Below, piece by piece: positions 35,191 to 49,052 of a stretch of 64,000 nucleotides of DNA (positions are counted from its first letter, which is position 1; each line of letters opens with the position of its first letter). The notes below the pieces were generated by a model. It was given only the letters and a program-made list of their open reading frames with translations. It did no database searches and was not told the DNA's origin. The translations under genes were made by a program, and so were the position numbers. Source of the DNA: Welwitschia mirabilis (Eukaryota > Gnetophyta > Gnetopsida > Welwitschiales); assembly GCA_051453625.1 (NCBI GenBank), contig JBOZIK010000001.1, positions 177,951,292 through 178,015,291 on the forward strand, read 5' to 3'.

Positions 35191-37199
35191 TATTTTTTTT
35201 TTTTTTTTTTTTGAAATGGGGAAAATCCACCACGAGCAAGCCAATTTTTTTGATCCCCCAATTTTTATTAAATAAGCTTAGTTCAACAATAGAGACTTAA
35301 TCCATAGTATTTTATGAAGAGGTACCAAGCCCATTCTACATAATATAATAATGGTATGACTTTTGGTACTTACAAGTGTGATATTGTTTTGTATAATATA
35401 ATAATATCATAAGAAAGTCATTGATAGCAAATAGATTTAGTAAAAAAACTTCATAGTTCAACATGCTTTTAGGCAGTTGAACGAAGATAAGTAACCTCCC
35501 TTGAAGTGAAAACTAGGATATAGATAAAAATAAAGAAAATAAAAATAAAGCAATTCAAATCATGAAATCGTAATCCCTTCAAATAATGATATCATCCATA
35601 ATAATATCTTCTCTTAAATGGTATAAAAATGAACTCCCAATTCCATTCAGTCTATAAGTAACAATATCCTATCTATAATGTCGAGCAATACACAAATTTC
35701 AAATATTGGTTTAGATAAATACAATTTTTATATAAAATTTTCAAATACAGATGCATACAATTGTCTTATGTGATGGAAACTTTATAATAGATAGTCGCAT
35801 ACAATATTAGAACAACATTAATTTTACATGTTGTGCTTTCACAAATCATTTCTATACTAAGTTATAAGGATAGATCCTTTTTCATCTAGCTTTCAAATGT
35901 AATGAAAATATAGTGTGACATTGCATTTTACTTTGATATATCATATACTTGTATTAAAAGAGTACTAAACAAATTTTATTTGAAAACTAAAGAAATAAAT
36001 TCTCAATGAATGAAATAATTGAAAATTTGAAAGCAAGTTTCCCCTAATTTTAGTTCTTGAAGACATTTACTATGGTTAGCGGTCTCCTCTAGGTAACAAT
36101 ATGAATGCCATTTACAAAGATGTCATTACAAAGAGGAATGACTATATTTAATATTTTTAAATAGTGAATAAATAATTAAAAATAAATAAACAAGTTTTAT
36201 TTAGAAGAAGGACAGACAAAATAAAGAATGAAATAACGTGTGAGGATATAACCATAGTTAGTGGATCTAGTTGGTGAATAATTAATTAATGAGAAATTAA
36301 TAATTAATCAAGATTAATTAAATTATTAGTTTATGATGTTAAAAAGAAAAAAAGAAAAAAGACAAAAAAGCATATAAGTAATATAAGAATCTATGAAAAA
36401 ACCAAATGTGAAAAGGCTTATGGTAAATGTTAAGGAGATATGACATGAGAAAAAAGATGGATAAAGAGAGGGAAATAAAATGTTACATAAGAAAAACGAG
36501 ACATGAAGAGTTATTGTCTAAATGATAAGGTGTGCTAAAGATTTTTTAAATTTAAAATTTTAATATTTGCAACCTTTCATTTAATAAATCTCCATATTTT
36601 CAAAATTCTTCATGAGAATTTAAGAAATTTAAAAGTGATATTTCTACATAAAGTATAGTATTTTCAAACTTTCATTAATAGTAGAATCTTTAAGTCTTAA
36701 AATATGTTCCCTTCCTAAAGCTTATGAAAACTCACCCCAATTCACAAAGATAACAAAGAAAGGAATTCCTAAGGTGTGAAATTAAAAAACAAGATCTTAT
36801 ATAAAGAGTTACTTGCATTTTTGGTTATTGTAGATCTCTACTATAATAGTAAAAAGTTATTTTTTTTAGAACAAGAAAATGAAAAATCCTTTTTTATTAA
36901 GACAACAAAAATTACAAAAACTTTATGACAAGAAACAAGATTATAGAGCTAAGAGACTAAAGAAACCAATGCATCAAGAAGATAAAATAAAATGAGAGTT
37001 CTAAGCAATGATAGCTAGATCAATCATATTATCTTTTAGGTCTAAAACTAAAGTAGCTAGAATTTCCCATTGTTGCTTTTGTTCTATTTAGATCTATGTT
37101 GAAAGTTGAAATTTCGCCCTACAACTATTGTTTTATCTAGAACTGCGCATTAATAAAATAAGATATTGAATCTGCCAAAGGCTTAAATTTCTAAAGGGA
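35191..37199. other. Unassigned AT-rich stretch
   Basis: Very AT-rich (for example 36280-36340) with no coding frame and no recognised repeat. The part near 37000-37199 may be the 3' tail of the L1 element. Confidence 0.4.
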
Positions 37200-40100
37200 C
37201 TCTTACTACATTTCTCCATTCCCAAAGGATGAAAGACCAAAGTGCTATTTTATCCTTCCTTTCTTTCCCCCGATACTGCTTTGATTGCATTCCTTTTAAC
37301 CTTCTACCATAAGTACAAGTCTCTATGTAGAACATATTTCTTTATCATTGCTTGTTACTCTTCACCTTTTAAGAACATTTTCAATTGTGTTTTCTTGAAG
37401 TTTAAGACTTGTTAGACTCTTGATTCTTTCATAAAGTTTCTTGGTATAAGGTGAAATCTAAAAAAATATGATTAACTATTTCATAAGTATCACAAAATGT
37501 ACACTTTCTTAGAATTGTGTTCTATAGGTAGCTTCTTTAGTAGGCCTTTACTAAGTAAAATGGGATGCTTAGGGAGTAAATAACCTTCTAACAATAATTT
37601 AGATAAGATTTGTTTAGGTGGCTGCATTTTATAATAAGCTTCTTGTATTATATAATTCATTTTCCTCCTCATACTGTTTAAAATACCAATTCTTACTTTT
37701 TTCAAAACCCGTTCACACTAAGGATGCATGAATAATTTTGCAGCAATCGTTGAGATTCACAATTATTTCTATTTCATGATTTTTATTCATGGTTTATCAA
37801 CATTATGAAGCTACCAAATCAACTTTTCTAACAAAGCCACATTAAAATCTAAAAGTTTCTTAAGATCCCAACCTCATTAAGTTTGTTCTAATGTACCTCA
37901 TTCCATAATAAAGTATGTAAGAACTGCTATTCTTTCAACTTCTAAAGGAATTATCTTTTAGCCTTCTTAATGTACTTAGTAACTATAAGTAGGATTTTAA
38001 ACTAGGACATAAGAACATGGTAAACTCTAAAGAGTAGTTAGAAGTATCAAGAGTCTCTTGACCTGAGATAGAAGTCTAACTTACCATCCATTTAAGCACT
38101 CTTCCACTTTGAACATCACCTCCTCCTAATGAATTTAACTCATTGTATTAGAAAAAAGAAACATTTCCAAGTATTTTGTAGGAAATTCATCCAAAGAACC
38201 CTGGAGATAATTGCCATACCTACCCAAAGTTATCATCTCCATGCTAAAGCCATAAGGTTTACTCTTTGTAAAATTTACCCATACTATAGAGGCTTCAAAG
38301 TTGACAATAACTCATTTAATAATTTACACCTAATATTCTGCTAATCTAAAAAATAAAAATGTATCATCTACCAAGTAAGAATGGATGAAAAAAAAATTGA
38401 ACCTCATGCTAGTTGAATCCCCTTTAATTTACATTCCTATGTTATTTTCTTAAGTAGGTTTTCAAAACCTTTAATTGCTTAAAAAAATAAACATGATGAT
38501 GTTGAATCCCCTTTTCTTAATGCATTTATGGGTGCAAAATGTTCTAGTAAGTGACCATGATCCTTAAGCATAGATTGCACCTATAAAACAACCTTAATTT
38601 TTTAAACCTAGTGAGCTGAAAAATACATTTATTCCATTATTCATTCATGTATCTTTAATATACTCTATCATAAGCCTTTCTTAGATTAATTCTAAAGCTA
38701 AATGAGCTTCATTCTTATAAGTTTCCAAACATGCAATCTTCTAAACAAGGATTACCTATTTAGAAGTGATCTTCCTTTTAGAAAGCTTGGTTGCTCTTGT
38801 TGTATCGAGGAATGCCTAAGAATTTTAATTTACTTACTAAGAAGCTTTCAAAAAATTTTGTATAGAGTATCACATAAACTAATCAACTAAAACGTATTGA
38901 TTCCCTTAACATTTTTCTTTTTGAAAATAAGAATAATCAAGGTTTTATTAAACTCTTTCAAGTTTTTTTCTATTCTCTAGAGTTCACAAATAGAAGAATA
39001 AAGATCCTCCTAGATTTCATGTCAAAAATCTTGAAAAGATTCAGTCACAAGGCCATCAAGATGTAGATTGTTGTGTTCAAAATAAAAGACACAATGCCTT
39101 TGAGCTATTCTCTTATTGAAGATGCATTAAAAATAGCTTTCTAATGTAGCTATGTCTCCTAAATTATAGTACTATAGAGATTAGAAAACTTTGAATTATT
39201 AATTTTAATATTTATTTTTAAAATACTTTTATAAAACTGTATTACTATCTTTTTCATTCACTGAAGATATATAATCAATTACCTTATTAATTTTAAAATC
39301 ATCTATTCTATTTTGATGTTTTCTTATAGAAGCATAATCATTAAAAAAGATGCTACTTTCATCACCAAATTTAGCCATTGCATGTTTGCTTTGGTGTTGT
39401 AATAAGATCTTTCTCTGTATTTAATACAATGTAGTTTTTAAAGAGTATTGAGTTTCTTCTCTCGAAGCTCATCTTTTATTATTTTTGGTATTTATTTTAT
39501 CTCTTTAAACCTTTGTTTCTTTAAAATTTCAAGTTTGCTCTTGTTTCCATTTAATCACTTCATCTTAGATTTAACCCACCTTCCCTCAAACCCTATACCA
39601 ACCAAATTTTTGAACCAACGTAAATAGTATTTCTCTTTTAAAAATTTTGCCATAAACATCATTAACTATATTTTGAATCTTTATTTCCTCTACCTAAATA
39701 AGTTTCCACCTAAAGATTGTTGGAGTATAGTAACTCTTTTCTATGTTTAGGATTAAATGGCAATGGTTGGAGTGAAATCATGGTAATCTTTTAGAAGTAT
39801 TGATAGGAAATCTTTTGATCCATTCAAAATAGGTTATAATTTGATATCATTTATAGAAAATTCTATTAGTCTCTTTTTATTATTTGCTCATGTACAAGGA
39901 CAATTTGGAATATTAATTTCTATCAAAATAACAACTCTAAGAGCATCCAAAACCAATGCAATTCTTATGTTCTATTAGTCATTCTCCCTAAATTTCTCAT
40001 TTTATTCTAGAATATTATTATCATCCCCAACCATTAGAATAAGATCTTAAATTAAAAGAATGAAGTCTAAAAATCTACCCAAAATTCCTTCTTACCTTGA

Positions 40101-40414
40101 ATCATTACTAGTTCATAAATATTAATTAAAGCTCATCTTGATTATGTCTTAAATCTGATTACAATGTAGTGTTTAATTTTCCAAATTAAAGTAGTTGAAG
40201 GATCTCTTATCCATACTGTCCATTAACCTCCTAAGTATCCTTGATATTCTTCAATGTTAAGACCACTATCATCAAAGAGAAGGCTTTTTATCGCATCCAT
40301 TTTGGTTTCTTAAAGACCAAAAACATTTGTATGTTAAAGATGTTACTAATCCTTAGATATGGCTTCTCATAAGTGGTTATTCAAACCCCTCACATTCCAC
40401 TTAATAAGCCTCAT
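37200..40414 (-). mobile_element. L1-type LINE relic, ORF2 (endonuclease, reverse transcriptase, zinc-binding end)
   Basis: Minus-strand ORF2 seems present end to end but broken. It starts MRLIKWNVRGLNNHL at 40414, the APE endonuclease N-terminus, with the catalytic Asn of WNVRG kept. GL*ETKMDAIKSLLFDDSG (about 40265-40325) is the 'LQETK' block, with Gln turned into a stop and Glu kept. RT motifs follow: an AYDRV-like 'ERLMIEYI' stretch near 38660-38690, and YLVDDTFLF at about 38353-38375, the F/YADD box with Ala changed to Val. Next are NEL and FTKSKPYGF-like residues. CTFCDTYEIVNHIFLDF (37431-37505) is a zf-RVT motif. A span of about 3.2 kb is slightly short of a typical plant ORF2. Stops and shifts are everywhere. 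Confidence 0.85.
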
Positions 40415-43400
40415 TTTTGTAAAAGTTAATTTTTTTAAAGAAAATAAGTTATAATTCTTTATTATGAAAGTAATGGAAAATAAGGGTTTAAAGTTTTACC
40501 TTTAATTGCAATGCATATTTGAGTATGATAGTTACTATGCCATATTTACTAATGCAAGGTAATGTAGAGTAACGACTAAGCTATTGACTTGCATTTCTTA
40601 TTATTAAAAAGGTTTCATAAAAATGTAATGAATATGAGTATGTAGCACTACATGATCAATCCCTTAGTTACTAAGTATGTAGCAGCATTATCTCTTAATC
40701 CTAGTGCTTCCATAAGAGTTAAATCTAATTCTTCTAATTAAGTAGTGTTTCTATTAATAATTTACAAAAATTTTTAAATTATACATACTTTTAAGAGGCT
40801 AATTAAGTTGGGTGTTACAAATTTCTAGGATTAGGGTTTATAAAAGAACCAACTCAAAATGATTAAAAATGGTATATAGTGACATGGAAAACAAGATATT
40901 TTAACTTGAAGGATCTGTCTTTACTTTTTTTTCAATAAGAGAGAGGGAGGGAAATCATAACATATGACACATTAATTTAAAGGTTTTCAAAGGCATACAT
41001 CAACCCATGAGGAACACCACTAACTATAGATAAAATCATATTATTAAAAATTCCAGGTGATAATATCCTACATGGACCATCAAGAGTTTGACAATAATCA
41101 AAAGTTTTAACAATGTATAGTCAAATATTAACTAAATACAGTTGTGAAGACTGATAGAAAGGTAAATAACCAAAGCACTCTAAGACTAAAACTATATTAC
41201 ATCAAGTTTAGGAGACAAAGGAAGTCTTTCTCTTCACCCTCGTCTTTGCTTTGTTTAATGAGGGTAAGATGTGCTACTAGTTCTCAATATGTACTTCAAA
41301 TTTATATTACAGTGTTTAAGCTAAATGAAGAGGTTACAATATCATATTATGAAGGTTTTATATTTCATAACTATCAGAAAATAACATAAGAGGTTGGAGG
41401 TTTTATAGCAATGAGTGGAGCAGCCGACTAAACTTTTTGTTGCCTATGTTATCACGCTAGCATTTGAAAATTTCCAAGCATTCAATGTGAGTGCATAAGT
41501 GACTTTGATAGGAAGAATAATTATGACTAAGAAACAAGCAACCACTATAGGTAAGATTCATTCCCTAACCATCTAAGGATTACCCCATTCATAGAAGCCT
41601 ATTGAGTTGTGTGATTGCATTGAAAGAGAATAAGGATACAAGTTCTAATTTTGCATTTTTTTCCAATAATATGAATCTGTTTAATGTGACAATTACAATT
41701 ATGAAGAGTAAAGTATTGTGATTAATTAAAAAATAAGTAAGAAATTAGTATTATATCTTAACATCATTATAATTAAACTTAAGTACTTCCCACAAAGGTT
41801 AAAAATATTAGCACGTTTCCAAAGGATTTATTTAGTAGTTTCAAACATGATGTTATAAAGTGAAGAAGGATTTGAATAACAACCAATTTTTTTATATATT
41901 TTTAAATATGGATAACTAATTATTTAAAAGCAATCAAACAAACATAAAAATTTGGACATAATGGAAATTACATTTCTTAAAGTATAAGTTACATTTATAT
42001 TTATAAATGAATTAAGAATTCATGGCCTAATGGACTATTAAACAAAAGTTTAAATATGATTGAAATTAGGGTTGATCCTAACAACCATCTAGATTAGCAA
42101 TAGTACATGGGTGGACACAAAAATCCCAAGTCCATATGCTTATAGTGAGCAAGAAATGGAAACAACTTGCAAGAAATCATACTCCTAATCACACATTTGA
42201 CAAATTGGGTCTAGCATCCCCAAATGATTTAAATTATTACCAATAAAAATACTTTGGAAAAATAGATACCAAAGGAAGGCTTAATCTTTGGAAGGGCTAG
42301 AAGCTTCTAAATCTTATTCAAGGAAGAAACCTACTTATGAGATGGTATTTGAACATGTCATTTCGCATTACAGATAGAGATAACATCAATATAACTTACC
42401 AAAAAATAATAAGATTTAGTTGAAGAGGAGGGAATTTTAGATGCAATATTTCCAATATAATTATTTTATATGTAGAGAATGATCATAGGATATTTAACAT
42501 GCATAATGGAAAAATTGATAAAGCTTAAGAAAGGCATGTTATAGGCTAGAAGAAGCCTCATAAGATTGCTAAAACTAAATTAAGATCACATAATCATTTC
42601 CTAAATGCAATCTTTGTAAAGATGATATTCTTGAATTAAATAAATGAATAGCAAATTTCAAACTCATAATTTCTAAAGTATTGGGTGAAAGCAACAAATC
42701 CCATGCCATAATACACTGAATAAACTCACTTAGAATCTTTAGATGATCCCAAGAAATTAAAAAAAAAAAAACATATTTAATGTCTTTCAAACACTTTTGA
42801 AAACATGAGTACCTTGAATTACTATTTCTAAGGAAGTACAAAAGTAATTTATTTGGAAATGAATTCTTTAGCCTAAAAAAAGTAAATTTAAAATCATAGA
42901 AGTAGTATTGAAATAGTTTATCATTTATTTTGTAGCCAAGCTAATACCTTGACACTATAAATTAATACAACTAGGCCTCACTGTTTCTTAATGTTTCAGG
43001 TAACTCCATGAAATCATTTTTTTCCTTTCTTCATAAAGCTACATAAAAATTTTGAGGAGTTTTTTTAGCTTAAAGTAATCATACTTTGAAGGCATTCAGT
43101 AGGAGGAATAATACAGATGACTATAAACAATTATAAATTTATAAACCAAATATCAACTTGTAAGAGAAAGACATTTTGTCCTTCATTTATGCACTTTCCA
43201 TTGAATTATTTAAAATTCCAATTTCATAACTTTTCAGATGAATTTTGAAAGAAAAAAGAATGCCTAAAATTTTGATAGTTTCCTTTCCTTATAAAATTTA
43301 TAACACATAATGTGGAACATATTGATGATCTGCACTTAGAACATAAATCAAAGACATTGTTTCTAGTTTAAGTAACATCAACGTACTTCATTACCAAATT

Positions 43401-43470
43401 TATAAATAATTAATTATAAATTTTTAGTTACCAATATTCTCTTAGAAGCCTAAAAATTAATAATTACTAA
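40415..43470. other. Unassigned stretch upstream of L1 ORF2
   Basis: L1 ORF1 (gag-like, CCHC) would be expected on the minus strand from about 40.4 to 42 kb, but I found no zinc knuckle. A minus frame at 42575-42841 (with WDHLKILSEF) has no sure family. Nothing else is supported. Confidence 0.4.
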
Positions 43471-43589
43471 TAGGATGGTAATCAATTAAATCATCTACTT
43501 GGGTGATTATAATTATTGTACTTTTAAGCACGTGTAGTCATTAAAAGTTTTCATTTTAACATTTTCTTTCAAAATTAATAATTATTTTA

Positions 43590-43785
43590 GTGGGATGGTA
43601 GTTCAACTAGTGGAACATTCATCTTCCATTCAAAAGTTATGGGATCAAACCTTTGTACATACAACATGGCATATATGAAGTTCTAATCATAATTTCATCA
43701 TTTGTTTGAGCAATCATGGTAACTTTACTCTCGAGGGAAGGTATGGTTACTAAAATTTTTAAGTTTGATAGTTCCATCTAAAAAT
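43590..43785 (+). repeat. tRNA-derived SINE, copy 1
   Basis: The head TGGGATGGTAGTTCAACTAG (43591-43610) holds an A-box-like element. GGGATCAAACC (43641-43651) fits the B-box GWTCRANNC. About 95 bp on, the tail reads GAGGGAAGGTATGGTTACTA, then AAATTTTTAAGTTTGATAG. Length is about 195 bp, suitable for a plant SINE. A 5' piece resembling another truncated tail lies at about 43470-43563. Confidence 0.75.
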
Positions 43786-43831
43786 TAATAATAACTATTA
43801 TTGGATTTAAAAATTATCCAATGAGTATAGA

Positions 43832-44004
43832 GTGGCTGATGAAATGGTAGCTCCACTAGTGGAACACTCTTTTTCCATTTAGGATATTGTGGATTCAAAC
43901 CTATAGGTAACCTAATTAGCATACTATGAGGCCTTGGGTAATTATGATGGCTATCCTCCTAAGGGAAAGTTATAGTCATTAAATGTTTCAAGTTTAACAT
44001 CCTT
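43832..44004 (+). repeat. tRNA-derived SINE, copy 2
   Basis: ATGGTAGCTCCACTAGTGG (A box, about 43853-43871), GTGGATTCAAACC (B box, about 43889-43901), and the tail AGTCATTAAATGTTTCAAG then TTTAACATCC. Same order and spacing as copy 1, with a shorter middle. Confidence 0.75.
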
Positions 44005-44423
44005 CTTCCTAGTAACCACACATTCATAATTTAAGAATCTAAGGTAAATCATCATTGAATAATTTGATTTTACATTAAAGTTTTTATATGTATACATAGA
44101 CTAAGTTTGTGACTGTATATTTAGTTAAAGATGATGTAACTAATTTTATATTTTTAATTTCAAGACTTTAATACCTTAAATATATACATAATCTGCTCTT
44201 TATTGTACTTATAGTATTTACATTTATTTAATTCAAATACTTAGAAATAGTTAAAATTTCAACTTAGTACTCTATTAGCTTTATTATTTATTTTAATTTT
44301 GGTTTCTTTTATTTATTTAGTTATATCAACTTAGGTAGGAATTATAATTGGCCATACTTATTTGAATTTATGCAAGCCTTCTATTATTATCCTTTTTTAA
44401 TAAATCGTATCATGTTAATAAAT

Positions 44424-44633
44424 GATAAATTGACTAGTCGAACATGGGAAAAAGGATTAGATGATTAGTATTATTCATCCTTCATTTAGAAGGTCATGCA
44501 TTCAAACCTCCTAAAGATCTAATTGGCATACTATAATGTTCTAAGCATAATCAAATATTTTGTTTAGGTAATCCAAGTGGTTGTACTTCTAAGGAGGAGG
44601 TATAATTACTAAAATTTTTGAGTTAAAAATTCT
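44424..44633 (+). repeat. tRNA-derived SINE, copy 3
   Basis: The A-box region is degraded ('gactagtcgaacatgg'). CATGCATTCAAACC (about 44494-44507) is the B box. The tail GGAGGAGGTATAATTACTA then AAATTTTTGAGTT matches copies 1 and 2. Confidence 0.65.
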
Positions 44634-44694
44634 CTGCATTATCCTTTCTTTTACAGGAATGATTATTGAAAATGTAAAAGAAAAGAAACTTATT

Positions 44695-45330
44695 TTCTTA
44701 AGAGGATCCTTTAGCAATGTGATAACTATGGGAAATCCACTAGAAGTTTAGTTGGCTATGATCTAGCTTTAGCCTATGGATCCTTACCTTCTTGACAGTG
44801 ATTGCACTCCCCTCATCATGATAAACAGTATTTTTTAATGCCCCTGTTAACTTGATTTTTCATAAATCCATGTAATAACTCTATGATAACTTTGAACATA
44901 TTGATCATTGGATGGTAATTTTGCAGGGTGTCATTTGTTGTTGCAACTCAGGTTTAGATTGCATTATGGTCCTAATATTACATTGATGCTTTGCAAGATA
45001 ATTATGAGATGTTGTCATAATCACTACCCTTATCACATATGATGCTCTATGTTGTTTAGCATTAAATCATGCATCTTTAACATTAATAAATTTTATGACC
45101 TCTACCATGAACCTTGCTAAATTATCATTTAGGGCATCGTAGTTAATCTTTTACATGTTTATTTTTGTCCATTTTTACTTACTATTTTTATAGTATTCAT
45201 AACTGCTCTTCTCAAAGTCATTTTCACACTTGCTCTTATTCATTATATGACTAATACCATTACTAACAACCTATTATTTTTACACTGAGCTATTACCATT
45301 GTCCATCAATTCTACACTTGTTCCACTTTC
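44695..45330 (+). repeat. Dispersed repeat, partner of 1985-2760
   Basis: Shares ordered words with 1985-2760, including the 'cactcccctcatcatg' block and the 'gttgtcataatcactaccc' block. No gene. It directly follows SINE copy 3. Confidence 0.55.
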
Positions 45331-46507
45331 TATCTTACACAAGGATGATCTCTAATTTGCCTTGTTTTGCTTTTCTATTTTTCTTTGATGTTTATGTTTT
45401 TCACTTTATTATAGTCAATTTCTTACATTTGATGTATCTGTTGCATTCTTTTAAATTGATAACAAGATTCATCAAAGTGACTTACTCATACGTTCCTGTG
45501 ATTATCACTTTCAATCCATGTTTAAGATTTAGTAGGAGGCTAATTTGGGCTAATTTTTAAGGAATGACTGATTAGATATCTCATAAATTAGAATATGTTT
45601 TTTTTATAAACTCAAACCATATTTATTAAGTTAATGTGTATCTTTTTGTGATGATTACCTAGATATCATTTTTCTTAGGAATTGATAAGATACATTTTTT
45701 TAAAGTTAATAATGCATTTATCTTTAAGCCAAAGAATTATTATTATCCTTAATCAAGTTGACTCACTTCTATTGTTAGCTTTAAAGTTAATGAGGTTTTA
45801 ATGTGCTTTCAAGTACTTTTGATGGATTTAATAATTAAATTAATGCTTTTTAATGTCATAGATTAAAGATAAAGAATCAATCATAATTTGAATAAAAAGA
45901 GAAAAAATTTTGAAGGATTTTAAGAGATCATCAACACAGTCATTTAGACAAAGAAAGCAGATTTGAGGTTTGAGTCCTCAGCAATGGCACTATATAAATG
46001 TAATTTCCCTGCTTAGGGATTTCACGAATAACTAGTTAACAAGATGGTAAGGTAATAATTGTAATCTAAATAGTAATGAGAAGCTGTCAACTTCAAGTAT
46101 CTGAAATCACATCTTGAAGTCTTAAGAGGTTTTAAATAATTCTCTTAGTGTATGTAGAATATTTAAGGCACAACTGTAGTATTACTTAGTTCTCTTCTTA
46201 TTTCAATCATTTAATCTTTTAAATAACTCGATCATTTTCTCATCTTAACTTAAAGTATCTTTTGATTCCATTTTAAAGTAAGTATCAATCATAAGATCAA
46301 GGTACATCAAGACTAGTTCATCAATAAGAAGATAGATTTCATAAAGTGAGAAGTTAAGATGCACCAAACTTCAAGAAGCTCAAATGGTAGTTAGATTTAA
46401 AAATAATAATAATAACCTACTACTAGTTTTCTCTACCATTAAATTTTACCTACCATTAGATTCCTAGAATCCTAGCTAGTAGTAACTAATGAATAATTAG
46501 TTTTATA
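45331..46507. other. Unassigned AT-rich stretch
   Basis: AGGTTTGAGTCCTC at about 45968-45981 resembles a pol III B box without a matching A box. Otherwise nothing is recognised. Confidence 0.4.
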
Positions 46508-47943
46508 TGTTACTTAAATTTTAATATAATCATTATTTGAGATGAAAACACAGCTATGCTTGTATCTTGATATTGATATATTGTAACTTAAGATCGCCTT
46601 AGGAACAAAAATCTTGCAAAGCCACATCCAAACTTTTACCAAACAAAAACTAGGACTTCCATTGTAGTACAATCCTAGTGTCATTGTTTCCTCAAGGATA
46701 GATGAGATAAATTATTAGTAAAGCAATGCACAAAATGAAATGAAATAAATAAAACTTTAGTGAAAGGAAAAGAAAAAACGAGAAGAAATGTTTAAGTAAA
46801 TCAGAAACTGAAGCTAGGAATAAGGCATTGCTCTTAGAATCTAACATGAGCATAACAGTAATAGTAAGAGTTCTTGTAACGAAAATAGATTCACTTTATT
46901 CTTAGAACAAAAATATTAAGCCTTGTCAGAGCTCTAGCATGGTGACATAATCTAATCATATGAGAATTGGTGAAAACCTCAAGTTATCTTAGATCTGATA
47001 ACATATCTGTATAAGCATGGAAAGTAAGTATAATCCCCAAAGACCATTAAACATAGTATAAACCATGGAATAAGATGAAAACATGAATAAATCACTTAGA
47101 AATAATATAAAAATATTAGAATACTTTAGTAAAGACTCATGCATAGTAAGTATGTAAGAACATCCACACTTATTATCAAAAATACTATACCAAATAATCA
47201 ACTACTATTTATTCGACTTATCAAAAGTGTTAAAAGTATGTCACAATACATTCTTGAAATCAATAGACTAAATCAAAGAATAGCAGCATTTTATTAGATG
47301 AAATAGAGCAAAGCTATAATACATAATCAGAAAACATTAAGCCATAACTAAAATGTCATACCAACCTTAAGGTTTAGCCCATCATAAGGAAACGGTCTAA
47401 AAAAAAGAATGCATCAGCCTCAACATAAAGTATAATGGAATAAAATCAATCTCCTTTCAATCATGAATGAATATGAAATGAGGCAGTAATCCCTTTTTAT
47501 AGTGAAAATTGGGATTAAGGTGGTTGTGGCTTTGTTTTTTAGTGTGTAATAGGGTTGTTAGGGTTCTATCTTTTAGTGTCTATCATTTTTTGGTAAAATA
47601 TTCATATGTTGTAACTGACATGGCCTAAATCCAAAAATAATGCAAATTGTCATAATGAATCTAACACATTGGTTTTAGAGTAGAGTTCCTCCACCAACTG
47701 GTGCCACTACCTTATGCCACTAGCACTATTTTTTTCTGTGCAAAATTAGATTCATCTTGAGATATGTGCTCCAAAATATGTTTAAAGACCTACAAATGTC
47801 ATGGATAAAAGCATAAGATCAAGTATGACATAAAAAAGAATAGAAGACATGTTTCTATGATTAAAATAGTTAAATTGATATCTTGACTTATGGTAAATTA
47901 ACCTAAAATACTTGATGAAAATGACAATCTTTACATGTTAACA
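46508..47943 (-). repeat. 3' LTR of the outer element
   Basis: Matches 59363-60750 over its whole length in the same orientation, for example around 'atcctagtgtcatt' (46672 and 59532) and 'gccataactaaaatgtcata' (47342 and 60204). It ends CATGTTAACA and is followed by a polypurine tract on the minus strand, which identifies it as the 3' LTR. Its left end is placed by alignment only. Confidence 0.7.
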
Positions 47944-48499
47944 CACCCCTCAATCAAATGTTTCTAGTTCCTTAGTAAAATGTTAATAAAGAATAACTAA
48001 CATAGAAAAATTTCTAAGTAAAAACATTTAAGGATTATGTGAAAATAATATAAAATAAAAATTTGGTCTTTTTTTTTTTAATGAGGTGTTTAAAAACAAT
48101 TAAAGTATAGATGTCATACCCCCAACCAAAGTTGAACTTTAAGTTTAAAAAGATGGAAAAAATGCAAATTCTAAGAATAATTTAATGTAATCATTAAAAA
48201 TAATATGCTTTTTTTATATCATCTTATTATATCTAAAAAATGGAAAAGGAAAACACTACATGCAAAATAAAAATATAATACCTAAGAGAGAAAGGAAAAT
48301 GCTAAAAGATGGATGAAGTAAAAGCAAATTCTATGAGAAATGGCTAAGTAATAAGGCTTTACAAATGATTATTATAGATAAAAAGGATAAAGAGAGAAAG
48401 TAAAGATGAATATCTAAGAGGAAGAAGATAAAAATAATTAAAATAAGGTAAAAATGAATATGATGAAGGAACTACCAAAATGAGATGGAAAATGGATGA

Positions 48500-49052
48500 N
48501 NNNNNNNNNNNNNNNNNNNNNNNNNNNNNNNNNNNNNNNNNNNNNNNNNNNNNNNNNNNNNNNNNNNNNNNNNNNNNNNNNNNNNNNNNNNNNNNNNNNN
48601 NNNNNNNNNNNNNNNNNNNNNNNNNNNNNNNNNNNNNNNNNNNNNNNNNNNNNNNNNNNNNNNNNNNNNNNNNNNNNNNNNNNNNNNNNNNNNNNNNNNN
48701 NNNNNNNNNNNNNNNNNNNNNNNNNNNNNNNNNNNNNNNNNNNNNNNNNNNNNNNNNNNNNNNNNNNNNNNNNNNNNNNNNNNNNNNNNNNNNNNNNNNN
48801 NNNNNNNNNNNNNNNNNNNNNNNNNNNNNNNNNNNNNNNNNNNNNNNNNNNNNNNNNNNNNNNNNNNNNNNNNNNNNNNNNNNNNNNNNNNNNNNNNNNN
48901 NNNNNNNNNNNNNNNNNNNNNNNNNNNNNNNNNNNNNNNNNNNNNNNNNNNNNNNNNNNNNNNNNNNNNNNNNNNNNNNNNNNNNNNNNNNNNNNNNNNN
49001 NNNNNNNNNNNNNNNNNNNNNNNNNNNNNNNNNNNNNNNNNNNNNNNNNNNN
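48500..49052. other. Assembly gap (553 N) flanked by an identical 20-bp sequence
   Basis: The same 20 bases, ATGAGATGGAAAATGGATGA, end directly before the gap and begin directly after it. The gap may be an over-sized join of overlapping ends or a collapsed tandem repeat. Long frames spanning it are artefacts. Confidence 0.97.

Noticed and set aside
43590-43660. tRNA gene suggested by A- and B-box-like motifs
   Set aside because: No cloverleaf can be folded with acceptor and anticodon stems, and the motif recurs with a fixed non-tRNA tail, as in SINEs.
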